From Hoeflea sp. YIM 152468 (GTDB taxonomy: Bacteria; Pseudomonadota; Alphaproteobacteria; Rhizobiales; Rhizobiaceae): a stretch of DNA of 64,000 bases. The notes under the pieces were generated by a model, which did no database searches, was not told the DNA's origin, and saw nothing but the letters and a program-made list of their open reading frames with translations. The stretch lies in NCBI RefSeq assembly GCF_029210485.1, contig NZ_JARGET010000011.1, positions 248,001 to 312,000 on the forward strand. The letters run 5' to 3'. The first letter of the stretch is position 1, and each line of letters begins with the position of its first letter. This document shows, one piece after another, positions 51,538 to 60,947 of the stretch. The position numbers and the translations under genes are program-made.

Positions 51538-53643
51538 ATGCTTCATGACCAGACGCCGCATCAGGTTCCGGAGGGCAATGCTGATCTGGGATTGCACGAT
51601 CCGCTGGCAAAGAGCTTTCCGGCGAGCCGGGAAGGGCGGCTGCTGTTCTGGATCGCGGTGGTGTTTTCGGTTTTCCAGATCGCCACGGCAGCCCATATTG
51701 TCGATTTTGCCAGCCAGATCGTGCGGGCCATTCATGTCGGCTTTCTGATGCTTCTGACGTTTCCGCTGGTTGCGCTGGCGCGCAATTCCGGTCCGGCGGT
51801 CCGCACCGCCGCCTGGATCGCGGCCGGGCTCGGCGTCGTCGTCGCGGTCTATCAATGGTATGAATACACCGAACTGCTGTTGCGCGCCGGCGATCCGCTG
51901 CAGCGTGATATCGTGCTCGGCGTGATCGCACTCGCGACAGTGTTTGCCGCCGCTTGGGTGATCATGGGCCCGGCGCTGCCGATCATTTCCGGCGCGTTTC
52001 TGGCCTACTGCCTGTTCGGCGAGTATCTGCCGGCGCCGTTTGATCATCGCGGGTATGATTTTGCCCAGGTCATCGATCACATGGCTTACGGCACCGAAGG
52101 GATCTACGGGATTCCGATCTATGTCTCGTCGAGCTTCATCTTCCTGTTCATCCTGTTCGGCTCATTTCTGGAAAAGGCCGGCATGATCCAGCTGTTCACC
52201 GATGTGTCGCTCGGGCTTGTCGGCCACAAGCGCGGCGGTGCGGCCAAGGTGTCGGTGATTTCGTCGGGGCTGATGGGCACAATCTCCGGGTCGGGCGTCG
52301 CCAATGTGGTGACCACCGGACAGTTCACCATCCCGCTGATGAAGAAATTCGGCTACCGCTCGGCCTTTGCCGGAGGGGTGGAATCAACGTCGTCAATGGG
52401 CGGGCAACTGATGCCGCCGGTAATGGGGGCGGTGGCCTTCATCATGGCCGAGACACTGGGTGTCGAATATTACGAAGTGGTGCAGGCGGCGATCATTCCG
52501 GCCGTGCTCTATTTTGCCTCAGCCTTCTGGATGGTGCATCTGGAAGCGGGCAAACACAATCTCGTCGGCCTGCCGGTGGACGAACTGCCGTCACCGATGA
52601 AGGCGCTGAAGCAACAATGGTTCCTGGTGCTGCCGCTGCTGATGCTGATCTATCTGCTGTTTTCGGGCTACACGCCGTTGTTTGCCGGAACCGTCGGGCT
52701 GGCGCTCACCGTGCTGCTGATCCTCGGCGGATCGGTTGCCCTGGGGCTGCCGGCAGGCGCCATCAGGACGATCTTCTGGATCGGGCTGGGGCTGGTGGCG
52801 GCAGCGTTCCTGCAATTCGGCATCATGGTGGTCATGGCTGCGGTGCTGCTGCTGATCGGCTGGAACGCGCTGTCCAAGGGCGGGCGCGAAACGCTTGCCA
52901 TCTGCCGGGATTCGCTTGCGGACGGAGCCAAGACGGCGCTGCCGGTTGGGGTGGCCTGTGCCGTCGTCGGCATCATCATCGGCACCATGACTTTGACCGG
53001 AGCTGCCAACACCTTCGGCCAGTTCATTGTGGCGGTCGGCCAGGACAGCCTGTTCCTGTCGCTGGTGCTGACGATGATCACCTGCATCGTGCTGGGCATG
53101 GGGATTCCGACGATCCCCAACTACATCATCACCTCGTCGATTGCCGGGCCGGCGCTGTTGGAACTTGGTGTGCCGCTGATCGTCAGCCACATGTTCGTGT
53201 TCTATTTCGGCATTCTGGCTGATCTGACGCCGCCGGTGGCGCTGGCCTGCTTCGCCGCAGCCCCGATCGCCAAGGAGAACGGGCTGAAGATCTCGATGGA
53301 GGCGATCAAGGTGGCCGCCGCAGGCTTCGTGATCCCGTTCATGGCGGTCTACACGCCGGCGCTGATGCTGCAGGATGGCGGGCCGCTGGCAGCCCAGATC
53401 GGCTACGTGCCTGCAGTCATCTATGTGGTGGTCAAGACCACACTGGCGATCGGGCTGTGGGGCGCTGCGGTGATCGGCTTCCTTGGCGGACCACTCGGCT
53501 GGCTGCTCAGGGCACTGGCGATGGTGGCGGCTTTCACCCTGATTGCCTCCCTGCCGCTGACCGACGAGATCGGCTTTGCGCTGGCGGCCGCCTTCGCCTT
53601 GCTGGCCTATCGGCGGATGCGCTCTCGCGAAGTGCTGGCCTAG
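51538..53643 (+). CDS. TAXI TRAP transporter permease, fused 4TM-12TM type
   Basis: This 701-residue membrane protein contains a small DctQ-like portion (first four helices) fused to a DctM-like large permease, typical of TAXI systems. G-L-M-G-T-I-S-G-S-G-V-A-N and G-M-G-I-P-T-I-P-N-Y are family landmarks. It uses an ion gradient. It lies 96 bases after the receptor gene and is followed directly by DUF1850. Confidence 0.92.
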   Translation: MLHDQTPHQVPEGNADLGLHDPLAKSFPASREGRLLFWIAVVFSVFQIATAAHIVDFASQIVRAIHVGFLMLLTFPLVALARNSGPAVRTAAWIAAGLGVVVAVYQWYEYTELLLRAGDPLQRDIVLGVIALATVFAAAWVIMGPALPIISGAFLAYCLFGEYLPAPFDHRGYDFAQVIDHMAYGTEGIYGIPIYVSSSFIFLFILFGSFLEKAGMIQLFTDVSLGLVGHKRGGAAKVSVISSGLMGTISGSGVANVVTTGQFTIPLMKKFGYRSAFAGGVESTSSMGGQLMPPVMGAVAFIMAETLGVEYYEVVQAAIIPAVLYFASAFWMVHLEAGKHNLVGLPVDELPSPMKALKQQWFLVLPLLMLIYLLFSGYTPLFAGTVGLALTVLLILGGSVALGLPAGAIRTIFWIGLGLVAAAFLQFGIMVVMAAVLLLIGWNALSKGGRETLAICRDSLADGAKTALPVGVACAVVGIIIGTMTLTGAANTFGQFIVAVGQDSLFLSLVLTMITCIVLGMGIPTIPNYIITSSIAGPALLELGVPLIVSHMFVFYFGILADLTPPVALACFAAAPIAKENGLKISMEAIKVAAAGFVIPFMAVYTPALMLQDGGPLAAQIGYVPAVIYVVVKTTLAIGLWGAAVIGFLGGPLGWLLRALAMVAAFTLIASLPLTDEIGFALAAAFALLAYRRMRSREVLA

Positions 53644-54012
53644 ATGGGGCTTGCGCTGTGTGTCGCAGCCGCCGGCAAGACGATGGTGATTGCCACCGGG
53701 ATCTTCAGCCTGTCCTGGACCCATTCGGTGGAAAAGACCGAGTGGCGTGAGGATTGGCGGGTGAGACCAGAGGGGCTGGAACTGACCCAGGCGCGGGTCA
53801 AGGGGTCGGGCGCGGGCATGGATCCGGGCGAGGGCGCGCAGCTTGTGGATGGCTGGTGGCTGTGGACCCCCAAGGTTCCGCTGGTGCCCGAACTGGTGCT
53901 GGCCGCTTCCGGCGCCACGGTGTCGGCCTGGGACCTGTGCCATCCGGGTGGCTGCACAAGTCTGGGCGCCGATGCGGGCGGTCCGGTGCGGATCAAACCG
54001 TGCGTGCCCTGA
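53644..54012 (+). CDS. DUF1850 protein linked to the TAXI transporter
   Basis: This 122-residue protein has the DUF1850 features S-L-S-W-T-H-S-V-E-K-T-E-W-R-E-D-W and L-V-D-G-W-W-L-W-T-P. It begins with the base after the permease stop. DUF1850 genes are regularly found beside TAXI TRAP genes and may assist transport; the mechanism is unknown. The N-terminus is hydrophobic (A-L-C-V-A-A-A-G), possibly an export signal. Confidence 0.82.
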   Translation: MGLALCVAAAGKTMVIATGIFSLSWTHSVEKTEWREDWRVRPEGLELTQARVKGSGAGMDPGEGAQLVDGWWLWTPKVPLVPELVLAASGATVSAWDLCHPGGCTSLGADAGGPVRIKPCVP

Positions 54013-54244
54013 CGGCTGATGGCATCTTGTCCGGCGCTCGGGGTGTTGAGGGCAGAGGCTCGCGGATTTGCTTGAGCGCCTGACAAAAAATCGAGCGTTG
54101 CAACAGAAGCCCTGGCACGGATGCGGTATATGATCTCATCGCGACGATAAGACGGTACCTGGGGCAGATTGTCCGTTACCGTGCAGGTGTGGAGCCGCCA
54201 TAGCGGGTTTGCGGGGTCTGGTTGCTTAGACGGGGGAAGACATC

Positions 54245-55522
54245 ATGGGCAGGTTTTCATTTCCGATGCCTCCGGGGCGGGCCGAGGCGCTGGGCGAAAT
54301 CCATGCGCGCCCGTTTGCGCTGGTGGGAAAGTCCCGGGTGATTTTTCAGCTGGCGTTTCTGACCGAGGGCGGATCGGTGGTCGATCATGCGGTGCTGGCG
54401 GGGCTGGCACGAGCGCGTGGGGTTGCCGTTCCGGGTCGCGACACGGCGCATTTTTCCATGCCCTGGGGGCAGGGCACGCTGCGCTGGGAGCGCCACACCG
54501 AGTTCTCGACCTACTTCTGGGATGCGCCGGCTCCGCCACATTTTGGCGATGGTGTCGACACGCATCCGTTCGGCGATCAGTTCTCGCCGCCGGGCTCGCT
54601 GATTTCAGGCATACGGCTTGAAGTGCGCGGAGATTCACCGGAGACACAGGCAGCGCTGGAAAGTTTCGATCCGACCAGCCTGTGCCTGAGCGAGATCAAG
54701 GGCGGACAGGCGGTGATCGCCACGGATTTTCGCCAGGACGGCGACGGGCTGACCCGTATTCTGGTGATCGACAAGGGCATGACCGATGCCGGTCGCGGCG
54801 CCGTGGTGCAGCGGCTGCTTGACATCGAAACCTACCGGACGCTGGCCGCACTGGGGTTGTCGCTGGCGCGGTCATTGTCGCCGGAAATGCGCCGGATCGA
54901 GGACAGCCTGACCCGGATCACCCAGGAAATGAAAACCGGCGCCCGCGAAAACGCCAACAGCCTGCTTGCCGACATCACGGTTCTGGCGGCGGAACTTGAA
55001 GCCGGCGCGGCTCTGAGCCTCTACCGGTTTGGCGCCAGCCGGGCCTATTCCAGCATCGTCTCCGAGCGGATCGCCTCGCTGGCCGAAGTCGCCCAGCCGG
55101 GCTACGAGACCATCGGCGCGTTTTTGGAGAAGCGGCTGGCCCCGGCCATGCGGACCTGCCAGTCGATCGAGGAACGTCAGGCCAACCTGTCGCGCAAGCT
55201 GTCGCGCGCAACAGCACTTCTGCGCAGCTGGATTGATGTCGAGCTTGCGCGGCAGAACAGCGCCGTGTTGAGTTCGATGAACCGGAGAGTCAAGCTGCAA
55301 TTGCGCATGCAGCAGACGGTTGAAGGGCTTTCGGTGGCGGCGATTTCCTACTACATCGTCGGGTTGTTCGGCTATCTGGCCAAACCGCTGGATGGTCTTG
55401 GCCTGCCGATCAAATCCGGGCTGGCGTCGGCGTTGTTCGTGCCCGTTGCCATCGGGTTTACCTGGATGGTGGTCCGCTCGATCCGCAAGAAACATGACGA
55501 GGATGACGAAACCGGCGAATAG
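54245..55522 (+). CDS. DUF3422 family membrane-anchored protein
   Basis: This 425-residue protein has an N-terminal globular part beginning E-I-H-A-R-P-F-A-L, a central helical/coiled section (about 210-340, S-P-E-M-R-R-I-E-D-S-L-T-R) and two C-terminal membrane helices (I-S-Y-Y-I-V-G-L-F-G-Y-L-A and A-L-F-V-P-V-A-I-G-F). It belongs to DUF3422, with no known function. It stands alone, 232 bases after DUF1850 (no gene in that gap). Confidence 0.82.
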   Translation: MGRFSFPMPPGRAEALGEIHARPFALVGKSRVIFQLAFLTEGGSVVDHAVLAGLARARGVAVPGRDTAHFSMPWGQGTLRWERHTEFSTYFWDAPAPPHFGDGVDTHPFGDQFSPPGSLISGIRLEVRGDSPETQAALESFDPTSLCLSEIKGGQAVIATDFRQDGDGLTRILVIDKGMTDAGRGAVVQRLLDIETYRTLAALGLSLARSLSPEMRRIEDSLTRITQEMKTGARENANSLLADITVLAAELEAGAALSLYRFGASRAYSSIVSERIASLAEVAQPGYETIGAFLEKRLAPAMRTCQSIEERQANLSRKLSRATALLRSWIDVELARQNSAVLSSMNRRVKLQLRMQQTVEGLSVAAISYYIVGLFGYLAKPLDGLGLPIKSGLASALFVPVAIGFTWMVVRSIRKKHDEDDETGE

Positions 55523-55596
55523 GCTCAGGACCGAGCGCCGATTTGCCTAAATGAACCCATTCGCCAAAAGCAGCGATCCGCCACCGGAGCCAGACA

Positions 55597-56544
55597 ATGC
55601 AGACATTTCCAGAGCTGTCCAAACGGCATATTGATCCTACGGTCTTTCCTCCTGGCGTTGCTTTCATGGACGGTCAGTATCTGCCCATTTCCGAAGCGAA
55701 AATCTCCGTGCTGGACAACGGCTTCCTCCACTCGGATGCGACCTATGACGTGGCGCACGCATGGAAAGGCGCATTTTTCAGGCTTGATGACCATCTTGAC
55801 CGCTTTTTCGCAGGCCTTGAGAAACTGCACATGGCCATCCCCTACAGTCCCGCGCAGGTGGCCGAAATCCTGCACAACTGCGTGGCCTTGTCGGGACTGC
55901 AAAACGCCTATGTCGAGTTCATCTGCACGCGCGGAACGTCGCCGACGTTCAGCCGCGACCCACGCGATGCGGTCAATCGTTTCATTGCATTTGCGATTCC
56001 CTTCGGATCTGTCGCCAATCCCGAACAGATGGAGCGGGGTTTGCACGCAGCCATCACCGACATTGTCCGGATTTCACCGCTTTCCGTCGATCCGACCGTC
56101 AAGAACTATCACTGGCTGGATCTGGTGAGAGGGCTTTATACGGCCTATGATCGCGGCGCGGAGACGGCCATTCTTCTCGATGCCAATGGAAACATTGCCG
56201 AGGGACCGGGCTTTAATGTTTTTGCCGTCAAGGATGGCGGAATTTCCACGCCTGACTTTGGGGTCTTGATGGGAATAACCCGTCAATCTGTTCTTGAAAT
56301 ATGCGATGCCCTGGGGATCAGATGCCAGACACGTGCCGTGTCATCGGACGAACTCCGAACCGCTGACGAGGTTTTCATCACCTCAACCGCAGGCGGTGTC
56401 ATGCCCATTACCAGGATTGACCACAGGCCGGTTGGCTCAGGATTGGTGGGGCCGGTTACTGGGCAGATAACCGAAAATTACTGGCGCATGCATGAGCAGG
56501 ACCAAAGCCGGACCGCCATCGTTTATCCTGTGGATGCAAGATAA
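55597..56544 (+). CDS. Fold-type IV aminotransferase, (R)-amine-transaminase-like
   Basis: This 315-residue PLP enzyme has Schiff-base K169 in D-P-T-V-K-N-Y-H-W and E202 in I-A-E-G-P-G-F-N-V-F for the pyridine nitrogen. It also has F-L-H-S-D-A-T-Y-D-V and F-R-L-D-D-H-L-D-R-F. The N-terminal G-V-A-F-M-D-G plus T-R-G-T-S and the T-S-T-A-G-G-V end closely follow the (R)-selective omega-transaminases (Arthrobacter ATA-117 type) rather than BCAT or D-alanine transaminase. Natural substrate unknown. It is monocistronic. Confidence 0.85.
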   Translation: MQTFPELSKRHIDPTVFPPGVAFMDGQYLPISEAKISVLDNGFLHSDATYDVAHAWKGAFFRLDDHLDRFFAGLEKLHMAIPYSPAQVAEILHNCVALSGLQNAYVEFICTRGTSPTFSRDPRDAVNRFIAFAIPFGSVANPEQMERGLHAAITDIVRISPLSVDPTVKNYHWLDLVRGLYTAYDRGAETAILLDANGNIAEGPGFNVFAVKDGGISTPDFGVLMGITRQSVLEICDALGIRCQTRAVSSDELRTADEVFITSTAGGVMPITRIDHRPVGSGLVGPVTGQITENYWRMHEQDQSRTAIVYPVDAR

Positions 56545-56774
56545 AAAGGCATGCCCGGGGGGCGGGCGCACTTTCCAGACCGGTCTTTTCCGCCCAGCGG
56601 TCTGTCGGTGCGGCCTGATCAACGTCAATGGCTCCGCCATCAGCCCGGAAGGGCTGCACCCGGGTCCGCCCTGGGGAGGCAGTTTGTCCGCCCGCACCCT
56701 CGCGTGTGCGCGTCTCGATATGCGCCAGAGATGGTGAGGCGACAGCGGCCCCAAAAAAACCCCTTGTCTCTAAT

Positions 56775-56788
56775 TGAACGATCGTTCA
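56775..56788. promoter_or_regulatory. Perfect TetR-type palindrome before the FMO operon
   Basis: TGAACGATCGTTCA is a perfect 14-base palindrome of the type bound by AcrR/TetR repressors. It ends 46 bases before the TTG start of the monooxygenase gene. The cognate regulator is not adjacent. The 56545-56834 gap has no gene. Confidence 0.6.
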
Positions 56789-56834
56789 TTACTTGCTGCA
56801 GAACAAGAATCCACTGGATCCAGGGAGGGGGCGG

Positions 56835-58196
56835 TTGGACTTGCATGTCAATCAGGCCGATGCGATCACGGCCGATAGCGAAGATCTGCGCGGGCATTAT
56901 GCTCTGATCGGGGCCGGGCCGATGGGGCTGGCAATGGCCAAGACGCTGATCGAGCAGGGTATCGCCTTCACCGGCTTCGAGCTCAACTCCGATGTCGGAG
57001 GATTGTGGGATATCGACGGGCCGAAATCGACCATGTACGAGACCGCACACCTGATCTCGTCGAAGACGATGACCGAGTTTGCCGATTTTCCGATGGACAG
57101 CCATGTGGCAGACTATCCGTCGCATCATGAGCTGAGAAAATACTTCAGGAAATTTGCCGACCATTACAAACTTCGAGACCATTTCCGTTTCGGTACTGAA
57201 GTGCTCTCGGCCACGCCGCTGGGCAAGTCGGGCGAGGGCTGGCGCGTCACCTGGCGCGAAGCAGACGGCACGCAGCGACAGGCCGAGTTCGCCGGGCTGC
57301 TGATTGCCAACGGCACTTTGTCAGAGCCAAACATGCCTGCGTTCAAGGGCACGTTCTCGGGTGAGTTGATGCATTCGAGCGCCTATCGCGATCCGAGGAT
57401 TTTTGCCGGCAAGCGGGTGCTGATCATCGGTGCGGGCAATTCCGGCTGCGACATTGCCGTGGATGCGATCCACCACGGCAAGAGCTGCGACATCTCGATG
57501 CGGCGCGGCTATTATTTCGTGCCGAAATATGTCTTTGGACGGCCCGCCGACACGATGGGCGGGGCGATCAAGCTGCCAATGTGGCTCAAGCGCCGCATAG
57601 ACGGCATGATCCTGAAATGGTTCACCGGCGATCCGGCCAAATACGGCTTTCCCAAGCCCGATTACGCGCTGTACGAATCGCATCCAATCGTCAATTCGCT
57701 GATCCTGTTTCATGCCGGACATGGCGACATCACGGTCAGGCCGGATGTGGCGCGGTTCGATGGCGACACCGTGCACTTCAAGAACGGAGATCAGGCAGAC
57801 TATGATCTGATCCTGGCGGCCACCGGCTATCGTCTGCATTACCCGTTCATCGACAAGGCACTGCTCAACTGGCAGGGCGATGCACCGCATCTGTTCCTCA
57901 ATTGCCTGCACCCCGAACGTGACGATCTGTTCGTGCTCGGGATGGTCGAGGCCTCGGGACTGGGCTGGCAAGGCCGGCACGAGCAAGCCGAAATGGTGGC
58001 GCGCTACATTGCCGGCTTGAAGCAAGGCATGATGGCGGCCAAGGCGCTGCAACAGGAAAAGGCTGCCGGTTTCAAGCGGGCCACAGGCGGGATGAACTAT
58101 ATCGACCTGCCACGCATGGCCTATTACGTTGACAAGGCCACCTACCGGACTGCCGTTACCAGCTGGATTGCAGCTTTGGGGGGGCGCAAGCAATGA
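56835..58196 (+). CDS. Flavin-containing monooxygenase (FMO/BVMO type)
   Basis: This protein of about 453 residues has the FAD motif G-A-G-P-M-G (26-31), the NADPH motif G-A-G-N-S-G (199-204) and the fingerprint F174-S-G-E-L-M-H180-S-S-A-Y184 (F-x-G-x-x-x-H-x-x-x-Y). It should oxygenate a carbonyl, N or S atom. TTG at 56835 with an AGGGAGGGGG site is preferred; a TTG at 56793 is also in frame. The stop overlaps the transporter gene by four bases. Confidence 0.85.
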   Translation: MDLHVNQADAITADSEDLRGHYALIGAGPMGLAMAKTLIEQGIAFTGFELNSDVGGLWDIDGPKSTMYETAHLISSKTMTEFADFPMDSHVADYPSHHELRKYFRKFADHYKLRDHFRFGTEVLSATPLGKSGEGWRVTWREADGTQRQAEFAGLLIANGTLSEPNMPAFKGTFSGELMHSSAYRDPRIFAGKRVLIIGAGNSGCDIAVDAIHHGKSCDISMRRGYYFVPKYVFGRPADTMGGAIKLPMWLKRRIDGMILKWFTGDPAKYGFPKPDYALYESHPIVNSLILFHAGHGDITVRPDVARFDGDTVHFKNGDQADYDLILAATGYRLHYPFIDKALLNWQGDAPHLFLNCLHPERDDLFVLGMVEASGLGWQGRHEQAEMVARYIAGLKQGMMAAKALQQEKAAGFKRATGGMNYIDLPRMAYYVDKATYRTAVTSWIAALGGRKQ

Positions 58197-59095
58197 TCGA
58201 TATCGACGCGGTACGGCTGAATTTCAGCCCGGAAAGCCTGATGCTGCTCAATGCCATTCTGGCAATCGTGATGTTTTCGATCGCGCTCGACCTGCGCAGC
58301 TCGGATTTCCGCGCCTTGCTGACCGCGCCCAAAGCACTGCTCACCGGCATGGTCTCGCAGTTTCTGGTTCTGCCGGCGGTGACCTATCTGATGCTGGTTG
58401 CAACCAATCCGCGCCCCTCGATCGCACTGGGGCTGATCCTGGTGGCGGCCTGTCCCGGCGGCAACATCTCCAACTTCATCACCCACCGCGCAGGCGGCAA
58501 TGCGGCGCTGTCGGTGTCGATGACCGGGGTCGCCACACTGGGTGCGATTCTGCTCACTCCGGTCAATGTGGCGTTCTGGGGAAACCTCTACGCGCCGACG
58601 CGGGCGCTGCTGCGGCAGACAGAGCTGGATCCTGTGTCCATCGCCATCACCGTCTTCTTCATGCTGATCTTGCCGCTGGTGCTCGGCATCCTGGTCAACA
58701 GCTACCGGCCAGCCTGGGCGATCCGGATCCGCAAGCCGATGCAGGCGCTGTCGATGGCGATCTTCATCGGCTTTATCGTGCTGGCGCTGGCCGCGAACTG
58801 GAGCTTTTTCCTCAGCCATGTCACTGCGGTTGCCGGGTTGGTGGTGCTGCACAACGGGCTGGCGCTGTCGGGCGGCTATCTGATGGCAACGGTGATGCGG
58901 CTTTCCGACTTTGACCGCCGCGCCATCACCATCGAAACCGGCATCCAGAACTCCGGCCTTGGCCTGGTGCTGATCTTCGCCTTCTTCGGCGGGCTTGGCG
59001 GCATGGCGGTGGCTGCGGCATTCTGGGGAATCTGGCACGCCATATCGGGCCTTGCGATCGCCGGCGTCTGGTCGCGCAGCGAGGCCAGGCGATGA
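58193..59095 (+). CDS. Bile acid:sodium symporter family transporter
   Basis: This 300-residue carrier has about nine to ten helices and the BASS/SBF landmarks A-A-C-P-G-G-N-I-S-N-F-I-T and I-E-T-G-I-Q-N-S-G-L-G (paired sodium-site regions around the crossing helices). Bacterial members import organic anions such as sterol-like, pantoate or keto acids. Being second in an FMO-SDR-SDR operon, it probably imports the substrate oxidised by these enzymes. Confidence 0.85.
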   Translation: MIDIDAVRLNFSPESLMLLNAILAIVMFSIALDLRSSDFRALLTAPKALLTGMVSQFLVLPAVTYLMLVATNPRPSIALGLILVAACPGGNISNFITHRAGGNAALSVSMTGVATLGAILLTPVNVAFWGNLYAPTRALLRQTELDPVSIAITVFFMLILPLVLGILVNSYRPAWAIRIRKPMQALSMAIFIGFIVLALAANWSFFLSHVTAVAGLVVLHNGLALSGGYLMATVMRLSDFDRRAITIETGIQNSGLGLVLIFAFFGGLGGMAVAAAFWGIWHAISGLAIAGVWSRSEARR

Positions 59096-60030
59096 GCCGG
59101 GTTCTGGTCACCGGTGCGGCCGGCGCCGTCGGTCAGGTCCTGCTCGAAGAATTGGCCGGGACCGGCACCCAGACACTGGCAACAGACGTGCGGGCGCCTG
59201 AGATCGTGCCGCCGGGCATTGGCTTTGAAACGCTTGATGTGCGCGGCGGTGATGCGGCACGCGTGATCGGCGCGTTCAGGCCCGAGGTGATCGTGCATCT
59301 GGCGTCGATCGTTTCGCCGGCGCGCGGCATGGGCCGCGACTTTGCCTATGACGTCGACGTCAAAGGCACACACAATGTGCTCGACGCAGCCTTACGATAT
59401 GGCGTGCGGCGGCTGGTGGTGACCTCGTCGGGGGCGGCTTACGGCTATCACGCCGACAATCCGGTGCCGTTGCGGGAAAGCGATCCGGTGCGCGGTAACC
59501 CGGAATTTGCCTATTCCGATCACAAGCGCCGGGTCGAAGAGATGCTGGCCGAGGCGCGGACCAGCCATGCCGCGCTTGAACAGGTGGTGCTGCGGGTCGG
59601 CACGGTGCTGGGGGCGGGACTGGAAAACCAGATCACCGACCTGTTTCACCGGCCGCGGCTGATTGCGGTTCGCGGCACGGACAGTCCCTTCGTCTTTGTC
59701 TGGACCCGCGATCTGGCACGGATTCTGCTGCGTGCGGCGGGCGACGGTCCGGCGGGCATTTTCAATGTCTGCGGCGACGGGTTGATGACGGTTGACGATC
59801 TGGCTGGGGCGCTTGGAAAGCCGGTGATGGCGCTGCCGGCCTGGCTGCTCAAGGCCGCTCTTGGCATCGCGCGGCCGCTTGGCCTGTCTCGCTACGGGCC
59901 GGAGCAGGTCCGGTTTCTGCAATACCGGCCGGTGCTCGACAATACGGCGCTGAAAACCGGCTTCGGCTATACGCCTGAACTCAGCAGTGCGCAGACCTTC
60001 GCACTGTGGCGGAAGGCGGCGGGGCTATGA
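59092..60030 (+). CDS. NAD-dependent epimerase/dehydratase family protein (extended SDR)
   Basis: This 312-residue extended SDR has V-T-G-A-A-G-A-V-G-Q at the N-terminus and an active-site region T-S-S-G-A-A-Y-G-Y ... Y-S-D-H-K, so Y-x-x-x-K is kept. The C-terminal part resembles atypical and 3-beta-HSD-like epimerases (V-C-G-D-G-L-M-T-V-D-D-L). It overlaps the transporter gene and the next SDR by four bases each. Confidence 0.82.
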   Translation: MSRVLVTGAAGAVGQVLLEELAGTGTQTLATDVRAPEIVPPGIGFETLDVRGGDAARVIGAFRPEVIVHLASIVSPARGMGRDFAYDVDVKGTHNVLDAALRYGVRRLVVTSSGAAYGYHADNPVPLRESDPVRGNPEFAYSDHKRRVEEMLAEARTSHAALEQVVLRVGTVLGAGLENQITDLFHRPRLIAVRGTDSPFVFVWTRDLARILLRAAGDGPAGIFNVCGDGLMTVDDLAGALGKPVMALPAWLLKAALGIARPLGLSRYGPEQVRFLQYRPVLDNTALKTGFGYTPELSSAQTFALWRKAAGL

Positions 60031-60794
60031 CGCGCGTCGCGGTGATTACCGGCGGCGCCGGCGGTCTCGGGCAGGCGTTCACGCGGCTTCTGCTCAAGCA
60101 AGGCTGGCAGGTGGTGCTGGTTGACCTGCCAACGGCGCTGGAGGCGGTGCCGCAGGACCGCGCGAATGTGGAGACGCTCGGCTGCGATCTGACCGATGAG
60201 GCGGCGGTTGCTGCTGCGTGCGAGGACATTTCAGAGCGCCACCCGGCGCTGGATCTGGTGATTCACAATGCCGGTGTGACCCAGATCGGTCTGTTCGACG
60301 AAACCACGCTGGCCTCGCAGCGGCGGGTTATGGAGATCAACTATTTCGGCTCGGTGCGGATGGCTGCGGGGCTGCTCAAGGCCGTGCGGGCGGGGAGGGG
60401 CACACATCTTGCTGTGGCTTCGGTTGCGGGGTTTGCGCCACTTTACAAACGCACCGCCTATGCAGCGAGCAAACATGCGCTGACCGGTTTTTTCGCGTCA
60501 CTGGCGACGGAAGAAGCCCAGCATGGCGTCAGCGTTGTCATCGCAGCACCATCCTTCGTTGCCACCAATCCGGGGCGGCTTGAAGCCGGCACAGATGGTA
60601 TCGGCAGGCCCGGGGCTGCGGTGGACGGCTTCGATGAGATGACCCCGGACCGCGCCGCCGAGATCATTCTCAAAGGCTGGCGTCGCGGCCAAGGTTTCAT
60701 CCCGGTGGGGCGGGTGGCTTCGCTGGTCTGGCGCATCAACCGGCTGTCACCCCGGCTTTACCGGTGGCTGATGATGCGGAAAATCCGACCATAG
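60027..60794 (+). CDS. Short-chain dehydrogenase/reductase (classical SDR)
   Basis: This 255-residue SDR has T-G-G-A-G-G-L-G-Q, H-N-A-G-V, catalytic Ser in A-V-A-S-V-A-G and Y-A-A-S-K (Y-x-x-x-K). The C-terminal L-Y-R-W-L-M-M-R-K-I helix is basic and may touch the membrane. It is the last gene of the four-gene operon that starts with the FMO. Confidence 0.85.
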   Translation: MTRVAVITGGAGGLGQAFTRLLLKQGWQVVLVDLPTALEAVPQDRANVETLGCDLTDEAAVAAACEDISERHPALDLVIHNAGVTQIGLFDETTLASQRRVMEINYFGSVRMAAGLLKAVRAGRGTHLAVASVAGFAPLYKRTAYAASKHALTGFFASLATEEAQHGVSVVIAAPSFVATNPGRLEAGTDGIGRPGAAVDGFDEMTPDRAAEIILKGWRRGQGFIPVGRVASLVWRINRLSPRLYRWLMMRKIRP

Positions 60795-60872
60795 GCAGCC
60801 GCCGCACAACGGCGTTGCCGCTGTTTGCGTTTTCCGCTCCGTCCGTACAGCGCCGCGGGTTGTTTTCAGACC

Positions 60873-60900
60873 AGACTCAATCAATCGTTTGATTGAGTCT
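60873..60900. promoter_or_regulatory. 28-base perfect inverted repeat (TetR/CecR operator)
   Basis: AGACTCAATCAA (60873-60884) and TTGATTGAGTCT (60889-60900) are exact complements around TCGT. The site ends 47 bases before the GTG of the TetR gene it precedes, so self-repression is likely. There is no T-run to suggest a terminator, though it does follow the SDR stop. Confidence 0.65.
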
Positions 60901-60947
60901 GGGGATCTGTTATGATCAAAGGCTAATGCATCAGACGGAGCCCTGCC

